From NCBI GenBank assembly GCA_964626565.1, contig CAZVFX010000118.1, positions 1 through 22,027 of the forward strand: a DNA stretch of 22,027 nt, in the 5' to 3' direction. Positions 16,196 to 22,027 of this stretch are shown in pieces (position 1 is the stretch's first letter; every line of letters begins with the position of its first letter). Origin of the DNA: CAZVFX01 sp964626565 (GTDB taxonomy: Bacteria; Myxococcota_A; UBA9042; CAIXZC01). Position numbers and translations under genes: made by a program. The notes under the pieces were generated by a model. It had not been told where the DNA came from. It did not search any database and saw only the letters and a program-made list of their open reading frames with translations.

Positions 16196-17211
16196 AGCAG
16201 ATCCGACAGCAGGGCGTCGGCATCGTCCTCTATGATCCCTTCCCTGAAGTGGAAGACACCCGGAAGAAGATGAGCTTCTTCGGCCGTGAATTGGCCCATG
16301 TGCAGCAGCGCATTTCTCAACTCCCGGCGGGACAGTCCCACCGCTCCGGGGCTGCAGTCGAGGTCCAGTTCCCGGAAGAACTCACGCACCGGTGAGACGT
16401 CCTGGCCTTGATACCGGCCGACCAGGTCGATGCAGAGGCCCACAAGCTGCCCGTGGATGTACGAGCGGCCGGTCAACTTCTCGACGCAGTAGGCCAGGTA
16501 GTGCTCGCTGCCCTCTTCCGGCCGGGAGTTGCCCACCATCTCACAGAGCCTTATCTCGGCGACGTACAACTCAGCGAGAAGTCGCAGGCCCTCGTCGGTA
16601 ACCTTCCGCAAGTGACCCGCCCCGGCGTATAGCCGGTGGAGCAGGTGTTGCGCCTCCGCGGCCACGGCCGGTTCGAAGTCTTCCCCCAGCCGGCGGGCCG
16701 CCTGGGCCCAATCCCACAGGGCGGTGAAGATGGACAGCACGTCCGCGCTGCCCGCGCGATTGAGCACTGGCCGCGCTCGCTGCAGCAACTCAAAGTCGAT
16801 CAGCAAATGGTCCGGATAAACCGCACCCACGTAGCGAACCCGGGAGCCTTCCCGCACTCCCGCAGCCTTGGTGAACGCGGCATCCACTGACAGGATGGAA
16901 GGCGTCAGGACCAGGGGCAAACCCCGGTGCCCGGCTGCATACTTGGCAGAGTCCATGGCGGAACCGCCGCCAATGCCGATAACTGCCGAACGATTCTCGA
17001 GGCTGTCCGCCACGCTGCGTAGGTGCTCGTGCTCCATGGAGGTAACGAAGTGTATGGATGTGCGGCCGGCATCGAATATGCCGGACACCATCTCCCAGGG
17101 TTCCGGTTGGGTGAATACCGCGGGCCGGCTCAGCAAGTCGCGTGGAAGGGCCTCCAGAAGACCGCGGCCGTATTCCGGTTGGGCAACCCTTGGATTGGGG
17201 TCGACGATCAA
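16192..17211 (-). CDS. Glycerol-1-phosphate dehydrogenase-like (iron-ADH / DHQS-like superfamily) enzyme
   Basis: 339 residues from a TTG start that overlaps the upstream stop as TTGA; GAGGGAGAG lies about 5 nt upstream. There is no signal peptide, so it is cytoplasmic. The NAD(P)-binding GIGGGSAMDSAKYAA (79-93) and the following TPSILSVDAAFT (103-114) fit glycerol-1-phosphate dehydrogenases and related metal-dependent dehydrogenases. Candidate metal ligands are Asp157 (AGSADVLS), His237 (GSEHYLA) and His253 (YIHGQLVG). In Archaea and in Bacillus AraM/EgsA the reaction is reduction of dihydroxyacetone phosphate to sn-glycerol-1-phosphate. Other members act on different phosphorylated or alcohol substrates, so I give no symbol. 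It sits downstream of, and coupled to, a glycosidase-like lipoprotein, which could mean a sugar- or glycerol-phosphate substrate. The metal could be Zn, Ni or Fe. Confidence 0.82.
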   Translation of the reverse strand: MIVDPNPRVAQPEYGRGLLEALPRDLLSRPAVFTQPEPWEMVSGIFDAGRTSIHFVTSMEHEHLRSVADSLENRSAVIGIGGGSAMDSAKYAAGHRGLPLVLTPSILSVDAAFTKAAGVREGSRVRYVGAVYPDHLLIDFELLQRARPVLNRAGSADVLSIFTALWDWAQAARRLGEDFEPAVAAEAQHLLHRLYAGAGHLRKVTDEGLRLLAELYVAEIRLCEMVGNSRPEEGSEHYLAYCVEKLTGRSYIHGQLVGLCIDLVGRYQGQDVSPVREFFRELDLDCSPGAVGLSRRELRNALLHMGQFTAEEAHLLPGVFHFREGIIEDDADALLSDLL

Positions 17212-18791
17212 CGCGGCTCTCCCTCGCTCGAACCGAACACGGGGGTGACGCGCATGATGACCCCTTCGTCCTTCTTGAAGGTGAAAGCCAAGGTCTTGTC
17301 CTCGATTTGCAGCCGGTCGCTGGCCCCAAAGCCGGTTTCATCCCAATGCAGCAACTCGGCCTTGCTCAGTGACCAGGGGAAAGGGATCTCTACTCCGGTC
17401 TCCCGGGCTCCGGGATTGGCGCCGATAACGTACGCTGTGCGGGAGGGCTCATGCCACTTGACGATGAGGTGGGCCCGGCCCAGACCGTCGTACCCTTCCG
17501 CCCCCATGAACATGGTGTCCAGCCCAAGCTCCAGGCGGGGGCTCAAGAGCGCGGGCTCGTAGACGTCGGGGTGACTGAGCGCACGGAATATATCCAGCAC
17601 GATTTCCGTGTCGTCCCAAACGATTTTGGGGAAGCCGAAGAACACGATTCCGGTTGCCCCCGCCGCGATCATGCCGGCGATCTCCTTGCGCAAGTACTCC
17701 GGGTGAGGAAAATCACCGGTGGCCCAGGAATCGTCCGGTTTGTTCTCGCATTCCGATTTGGCGATGCTGTCGCCGAATGCGTATCCCTGGATCCACATCC
17801 AGACCACGGTACCGGGGTGTCGCTTGGTCGCGAGCGAATAGGTCAGGTCAAAACCGCTCGAGAAATAGCCCCGATGCTCCGGATCATCGGCTTCCAACCA
17901 GTCGTCGTACCCTTCTCCCTTGTCGCCCAACTGCCCGGTGGCCGCAGCCATGATCGCTTCGGTCGGGTCGTTCCAATCGAATCGGTTCTCAACATAGGTG
18001 TAGGTGTCCCCAATCATGAAGTTGGTGGCCTGGGCCAGGGCGGTGGCCTGTGCGGGGGTCAACATCTCTCCGGAACCGTCCCCCGTGCCGATCATGCGGA
18101 ACGTCGGGTGCCAGGCCATGTGGCCCACCTGCTCAACCGGCGGCAGGTTGGGCATGCTTTCAAGGGAGTACTTGCCCGTGCGGTTGATGAACTGGTCGAA
18201 TTGTTCCTCCATCTCCAGCACCTTGGCCTCGTCGTAGCCGTCCAACTCTACCTCGCCGAACGCGTTGTGGAAAACAGGAACGACGTCGTCCTCAACCGGT
18301 AACGCCTCGCCGTACCCGTCATGAAATCTCCCTTTGAAACGGGGTTCAACGTCCAGCAACTCAAGGGTGTCTTCGCCATAGCCCCACAGATACACCATGT
18401 TGGCTCCCGCCTCGGCCGCGGCGTGAGTCTTGTCCATGTTGAGGTCCAGATATCCGACGCCCGTCTCCTTGTCGCATTCTCCGGGGCCGGTGACGCCGTC
18501 GTAGAGGGTGCCGGAACTGGCGTGGAAGCCGAGGGCAAAGAAAGGTTGGCCGTCGACTCGGATAAACTCCAGGTCGTCCACCACTATAGTTGCTTCCTCG
18601 CTCCAGGGAGTGGGGTCGGCGGCCCGAGTCTCCGGGCCGTCCGCACCGGCTTCGGCGCGCGTCTCCAGGCCCCTTGAGGCGTCGGCGACTGCGTCGGACA
18701 CGTCCCCGGAAGTTGACTTGCTTCCTGAGTCGCCGCAGGAAAGGGCGAGTACGAAGGAGCAGGCAATCAAGAGCATTTGTCGGTTCCCCAC
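17208..18791 (-). CDS. Lipoprotein with glycosidase-like domain
   Basis: 527 residues from a GTG at 18791. GGAGGT sits about 4-5 nt upstream, and this start supplies the Arg needed in the signal peptide (VGNRQMLLIACSFVLALSC). The next ATG, at 18776, is too far from that site and lacks a basic residue. Lipid anchor Cys19 is followed by an acidic Ser/Asp/Ala linker to about 60. The body begins with a strand typical of TIM-barrel glycosidases (IRVDGQPFFALGFHASS, 77-93) and continues with AGANMVYLWGYGEDT (128-142), MAWHPTFRMIGTGDGSGEM (225-243), HPGTVVWMWIQGYAFGDS (325-342) and AAGATGIVFFGFPKIVWDD (376-394). A C-terminal segment (about 440-517) looks like the beta-sandwich that caps such enzymes (YVIGANPGARETGVEIP). 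I cannot assign a GH family or catalytic residues. The dehydrogenase gene follows with overlapping stop and start. Confidence 0.8.
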   Translation of the reverse strand: MGNRQMLLIACSFVLALSCGDSGSKSTSGDVSDAVADASRGLETRAEAGADGPETRAADPTPWSEEATIVVDDLEFIRVDGQPFFALGFHASSGTLYDGVTGPGECDKETGVGYLDLNMDKTHAAAEAGANMVYLWGYGEDTLELLDVEPRFKGRFHDGYGEALPVEDDVVPVFHNAFGEVELDGYDEAKVLEMEEQFDQFINRTGKYSLESMPNLPPVEQVGHMAWHPTFRMIGTGDGSGEMLTPAQATALAQATNFMIGDTYTYVENRFDWNDPTEAIMAAATGQLGDKGEGYDDWLEADDPEHRGYFSSGFDLTYSLATKRHPGTVVWMWIQGYAFGDSIAKSECENKPDDSWATGDFPHPEYLRKEIAGMIAAGATGIVFFGFPKIVWDDTEIVLDIFRALSHPDVYEPALLSPRLELGLDTMFMGAEGYDGLGRAHLIVKWHEPSRTAYVIGANPGARETGVEIPFPWSLSKAELLHWDETGFGASDRLQIEDKTLAFTFKKDEGVIMRVTPVFGSSEGEPR

Positions 18792-19004
18792 GGCTACCTC
18801 CGGCAGTGTCTTTACGGGACCAGCATAGTCATCGGGAGTGCAGCCAGTCAAGGGCTGAATCCAGCAGGCTCAGGTGGCCTTCAGGCACGAGAAATACCTC
18901 CCACGGGTTTTCTTTCCAACTACTGTCTTGCCCCCCGCAGGCAATTGCTCTATCCTCTTACATGATCATAGAATCTACTGATAATTATATCCGAGGTGAC
19001 ATAT
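18792..19004. other. AT-rich divergent intergenic region
   Basis: This 213-bp spacer lies between the minus-strand glycosidase-like lipoprotein and the plus-strand MopE/propeller lipoprotein. The right-hand 60 bp is clearly AT-richer than the rest of the window and contains a TGATCA palindrome, a near-repeat of the start-codon region and a possible promoter. I see no small gene. Confidence 0.5.
18945..18974 (+). promoter_or_regulatory. Possible promoter for the MopE/propeller lipoprotein
   Basis: TTGCTC (18945-18950) and TAGAAT (18969-18974) are 18 bp apart. The -10 matches 5 of 6 consensus bases, the -35 only 3 of 6. The palindrome ATGATCAT (18962-18969) lies between and abuts the -10, where a repressor could block polymerase. 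The leader would be about 25 nt, ending in GAGGTGA before the ATG at 19005. Confidence 0.35.
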
Positions 19005-22000
19005 ATGATTCATAGAATTTCGGCGGTTCTGAGGACATGGGGTCTTCTTGCTGTAGTTCTGGTGGGTGTTGCTTCGTGCGCACCCCGGCATGACGACTTC
19101 ACCCAGGGCGCAGACACCGCTAAGGACCAGGGCGGCGGTACCGATGTCGTTGACGTTGCGGTGGATGTCCCCGTGGAGGAGGTCGCTGACAGCAAGGCCC
19201 CGGACGAGACCGAGGCCGACCTCTTCGTTGATGCGGTGGAGTTGCTGGACATATCCGTGGAAGAGGTTGACGACGTTGGTGAAGAGCTTCCGGAAGACGC
19301 GGAGGTGGACGCCGGATGCGATCCGGACGCGCCTGACGAAGTTGGCGATGGAATTGACCAGAACTGTGACGGCGCCGACGGCGTTGACTCGGACGGTGAC
19401 AGCTACGCAAGCGTCGAATCCGGAGGTGATGATTGCGACGACTCCGCCGAGTCCAGCTACCCCGGCGCCGATGATGAAGTGGGCGATGAAACCGACCAGA
19501 ACTGCGATGGTGCGGACGGAGTTGACGGGGACGGCGACAGCCACGCCAATCTGGAATCCGGCGGGGACGACTGCGACGACCTGGTTGAGACTGTCTATCC
19601 GGGAGCAGCGGACGCAGTGGGTGACGATACCGATCAGAACTGCGACGGCCTGGACGGAGTTGATGCGGACGGCGACAGCCACGCCAGCGTCGACTCCGGC
19701 GGTGACGATTGCGAAGACAGCGTCGAGACGACCTATCCCGGCGCCGCCGACTTTGTTCTGGGCGCGTGTTCCGACCCGGTGACGAGTGCGGCCACCGAGG
19801 TAGTCGACGAAGAAGGGAGCACCGGGTACTACTCTTCGGCTGCTTTCGGGCCGGATGGGACGTTGTATGTTGCCTACCGCCGTTCCTCCGACCCGCAGCA
19901 GGTAAAACTCGCGGTGCTGGGACCGGAGGCTGACTCGTGGTCCTTCTACACGCCGTTTGAGGGGCCGGGACAGTACATCGACATCGCCATCGCCGGAGGA
20001 GAGGCGCACGTGACCTTCTACGACAAGTCGGCCTGCAAGTGCCTGAAGTACGCACACGCATCCACCGATAGCATGGGCGCGGGCCAGTGGACCGTGGAGG
20101 TGGTGGACGACGACGAGAGCGCGGAGGTAGGCAGGTACTCTTCGGTGGCCATCGACGGCGACGGATTCGTGCACATCGGTTACTTCGATCAAACCAACCT
20201 GAACCTCAAGTACGCCTCCAATGTCACCGGTCAGTTCGTCGCAGAAGTCGTGAGCGGCAACGATGTTGTCGAAGGCGAGTTCGAGAAGATCGGTCGTTAC
20301 TCTTCTCTCGCGCTGGACAACGACGGCTACGCACACATTGCGACCCATTACGAAACCGGGCTTTCCCTGGCCTATCTCACCAACAAAGAGGGCGTGTGGA
20401 CTCGGGATATCATCGACTCCGACGGCGCAGACGTAGGGCGCTATCCGACGCTTGCACTGGACGGCAACGATGCGGTGCATATCGCGTACCGGTACTCCAG
20501 TGAGGAGGACCTGCGATACGCCACCAATGCTTCCGGAGCCTGGCAGACCCAGGATGTCGACGGGCTGAACCTCAAAGTCGGCAGCTACGGTTCCATCGCC
20601 ATCGACCAGGACAACAACGTGCACATCGCCTACAACCAGGGGGACCTTGACTATCTGCGGTATGCTACCAACAAGCCGGGCTATTTCGTGGCTGCCACCG
20701 TAGAGGACCAGTACAAGTGCGGCCTGCAGACTTCCATCGCTCTGGACGGCGACGGCGTGGCTCACATTTTCTCGACGCACAATGCGCTGCAGAAGCTGTT
20801 GCACACAACTGCCACCCTCGACTGCCTGGCCCAAGGGGACGAGGCGGACAGCAACTGCGACGGTGTCGACGGGACCGACGGCGACCTGGACGGGTTCGCG
20901 TCGTTGGACTCGGGGGGCTCCGACTGCAACGACTCCGACCCCACGGTTCAGCCCCAGTGGGTCACCACGGTGCTGGACGAAGGGCCCAGCGTCGGGGAGT
21001 TCGCCTCCCTGGCCATTGATGGGCAAAACGTTCTCCACGCGGCCTACTATGCGGCCACCCCAATGGACCTGGTTTACGCTCGCCTGGAGCCCGGTGGAGA
21101 GTGGGAGATCGATACAGCGGACCCATCCGGCCACGATGTAGGCCAATACAGTTCCATTGCGGTGAGCAAGGTTGATGAAGAGGACGAAGAAGGCGCCGTG
21201 GTCCACATCGCCTATCACAATGCCACCAGCAACGAGTTGTGGTATGCCACCAACGGCACCGGTGCCTGGGTTCCTGAAGTGGTTGAGGCCACACCGGAGC
21301 CGGGGGATGATGTCGGCGAGCATGCTGCGCTCGCGTTAGACAAAAACGGCTTTCCCCACATTGCCTACTACGATGTTCCCAACGGCTTGTTGCGCTACGC
21401 CAGCAAGGAAACGGGGGTGTGGGAGCTCTCCACCGTTCCCAACGATGGAAATGCCGGCAAGAACACGGCCATCACGGTCTACAAGGGCGTGGTCTACATA
21501 GCCTATCAGGCGGTGGACAGCTTTGACATGATGGTCGCCTCCGGCGGGCCGGACGAGTGGACCGTGGAACTGGTGGACGGCAGTGACAAGGATGTCGGAG
21601 AGGCGGTTTCCATCGGAGTCGACTCGAGCAAGAAGATCCATGTCACCTACCGGGATGCCAACGACCGCGATTTGCACTACGCGGTCAGAAGCGGGGGAGA
21701 GTGGACGCTGTGGGCGGTCGACGTGGACGCCGACGTCGGCAAGTGGAGTGCGCTGGCCCTCGATGGCAACAAGATGGTCCACGTGGCGTACAAGGATCAG
21801 GACACCAATGCGTTGCTCTACGCAACCAATGTAGTGGTCGAAAATTACCAGTGGACCAAGGAGCCGGTCACCGGTGTTGATGGCGTCCCATGTGGTGGAT
21901 TGACCACCGAATGCGGTTCTCACGTGTCCCTGAGTTTCGACCCCATGGGACGGCTGCACGCCGTTCACTACGACGATTTTAACAAACGCCTGCTCTACTC

Positions 22001-22025
22001 TCGCAAGTCCTGCCTGGGTTACTAG
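19005..22025 (+). CDS. Lipoprotein with MopE-type motifs and two seven-repeat propeller-like domains
   Basis: 1006 residues, complete to TAG at 22023-22025. The ATG at 19005 is preceded by GAGGTGA at about 6 nt, better than the in-frame GTG at 18996 that lies inside that site. The signal peptide ends in GVASC with anchor Cys25, followed by a very acidic linker (about 30-105). Residues about 111-248 hold three 46-residue units with DQNCDG, D.DGDS.A and SGGDDC, the MopE-type putative metal-binding motif. Two blocks of repeats built on VG.YSS.AIDGDG..HIAY....L.YA.N..G.W follow. I count seven in each block, separated by a fourth shorter MopE-like unit (about 613-650). Seven repeats suit a seven-bladed beta-propeller. 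MopE of Methylococcus capsulatus binds copper, but calcium is equally plausible for these Asp-rich loops. Inferred role: a surface binding or adhesion protein. It is divergent from the glycosidase-like lipoprotein operon. Confidence 0.9.
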   Translation: MIHRISAVLRTWGLLAVVLVGVASCAPRHDDFTQGADTAKDQGGGTDVVDVAVDVPVEEVADSKAPDETEADLFVDAVELLDISVEEVDDVGEELPEDAEVDAGCDPDAPDEVGDGIDQNCDGADGVDSDGDSYASVESGGDDCDDSAESSYPGADDEVGDETDQNCDGADGVDGDGDSHANLESGGDDCDDLVETVYPGAADAVGDDTDQNCDGLDGVDADGDSHASVDSGGDDCEDSVETTYPGAADFVLGACSDPVTSAATEVVDEEGSTGYYSSAAFGPDGTLYVAYRRSSDPQQVKLAVLGPEADSWSFYTPFEGPGQYIDIAIAGGEAHVTFYDKSACKCLKYAHASTDSMGAGQWTVEVVDDDESAEVGRYSSVAIDGDGFVHIGYFDQTNLNLKYASNVTGQFVAEVVSGNDVVEGEFEKIGRYSSLALDNDGYAHIATHYETGLSLAYLTNKEGVWTRDIIDSDGADVGRYPTLALDGNDAVHIAYRYSSEEDLRYATNASGAWQTQDVDGLNLKVGSYGSIAIDQDNNVHIAYNQGDLDYLRYATNKPGYFVAATVEDQYKCGLQTSIALDGDGVAHIFSTHNALQKLLHTTATLDCLAQGDEADSNCDGVDGTDGDLDGFASLDSGGSDCNDSDPTVQPQWVTTVLDEGPSVGEFASLAIDGQNVLHAAYYAATPMDLVYARLEPGGEWEIDTADPSGHDVGQYSSIAVSKVDEEDEEGAVVHIAYHNATSNELWYATNGTGAWVPEVVEATPEPGDDVGEHAALALDKNGFPHIAYYDVPNGLLRYASKETGVWELSTVPNDGNAGKNTAITVYKGVVYIAYQAVDSFDMMVASGGPDEWTVELVDGSDKDVGEAVSIGVDSSKKIHVTYRDANDRDLHYAVRSGGEWTLWAVDVDADVGKWSALALDGNKMVHVAYKDQDTNALLYATNVVVENYQWTKEPVTGVDGVPCGGLTTECGSHVSLSFDPMGRLHAVHYDDFNKRLLYSRKSCLGY
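19335..19748 (+). repeat. Three 138-bp MopE-type repeats
   Basis: Three units of exactly 46 codons start at DEVGDGIDQNCDG, DEVGDETDQNCDG and DAVGDDTDQNCDG. Each continues through D.DGDS.A, SGGDDC and YPGA. Each has two cysteines and about a dozen acidic residues, arranged like thrombospondin-type-3 or MopE metal-binding loops. A related partial unit recurs near 20841-20954 between the two propeller-like blocks. Confidence 0.85.
19818..20826 (+). other. First seven-repeat propeller-like domain
   Basis: Seven units of about 36-55 residues begin at STGYYSSAAF, GPGQYIDIAI, VGRYSSVAID, IGRYSSLALD, VGRYPTLALD, VGSYGSIAID and CGLQTSIALD. Each has a second strand (HIAY or similar) and most end in 'YA.N..G.W'. 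The first two units are the most diverged. Fold is inferred from repeat number and strand pattern. Confidence 0.65.
20991..22022 (+). other. Second seven-repeat propeller-like domain
   Basis: Seven units begin at VGEFASLAID, VGQYSSIAVS, VGEHAALALD, AGKNTAITVY, VGEAVSIGVD, VGKWSALALD and CGSHVSLSFD. Two of them carry an acidic or disordered insertion (DEEDEEGA in the second; a Cys-containing loop in the sixth). The protein ends directly after the last unit. Confidence 0.65.
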
Positions 22026-22027
22026 TC

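Noticed and set aside
18776..18791. ATG at 18776 as start of the glycosidase-like lipoprotein
   Set aside because: It is too far from the GGAGGT site and would leave the signal peptide without a basic residue; the GTG at 18791 fits both.
18975..21323. A 782-codon open frame on the minus strand opposite the MopE/propeller gene
   Set aside because: It lies wholly antisense to a gene with signal peptide, ribosome-binding site and clear repeats. Its Val/Gly/Arg-rich product has no recognisable domain and mirrors the repeat periodicity of the real gene.
1..22027. Mobile element, phage or defence system
   Set aside because: No transposase, integrase, terminal inverted repeats, phage structural genes or known defence domains are visible. 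The genes look like ordinary chromosomal surface-protein loci.

Overview
The window is GC-rich, tightly packed bacterial DNA with eleven genes and no tRNA, rRNA, CRISPR array or insertion sequence that I can recognise. Eight of the eleven products look exported. Seven carry a lipoprotein signal peptide (lipobox ending in Cys), and most of these continue into a Ser/Asp/Glu/Pro/Val-rich acidic linker; an eighth has an ordinary Sec signal peptide. Cys-rich 'CDDGN.CT.D.C' arrays, MopE-type 'DQNCDG' motifs, LamG and beta-propeller repeats on lipoproteins are typical of uncultured Myxococcota / Bradymonadales-like (former deltaproteobacterial) genomes. That placement is inference from protein style only.

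Layout: 1-245 is non-coding and holds a short pyrimidine-rich tandem repeat at the window edge. 246-2525 (-) is a lipoprotein with a Cys-rich stalk and a calcineurin-like phosphoesterase domain. Divergent from it, 2700-3119 (+) is a YjbQ-family protein, followed 31 bp later by a large Cys-rich LamG lipoprotein (3151-6687, +). 6700-8442 (-) is a soluble PAS hybrid histidine kinase, convergent with the LamG gene. 8652-12065 (+) is a lipoprotein with eleven 55-residue Cys4 repeats followed by propeller-like repeats. 12085-12459 (-) is a small secreted protein with seven lysines at its predicted mature N terminus. 12666-14534 and 14528-16195 (+) overlap by 7 bp and encode two lipoproteins with glycosidase-like TIM-barrel domains (a DUF5722-like protein and a GH5). 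17208-18791 and 16192-17211 (-) form a second overlapping pair: a glycosidase-like lipoprotein and a glycerol-1-phosphate-dehydrogenase-like enzyme. 19005-22025 (+) is a lipoprotein with MopE motifs and two sets of seven propeller-like repeats.

How they may work together: most of the window appears to build the cell surface. The long Cys-rich, LamG and propeller lipoproteins look like binding or adhesion scaffolds. The glycosidase-like lipoproteins could act on extracellular or envelope glycans, and the phosphoesterase could act on phosphorylated surface or external substrates. The kinase is an orphan whose targets cannot be read from the window. The most distinctive elements are the 55-residue Cys4 repeat array, with a near-fresh 165-bp tandem duplication inside it, and the two seven-repeat propeller sets separated by a MopE module. 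I see no defence system, secretion machine or biosynthetic cluster.
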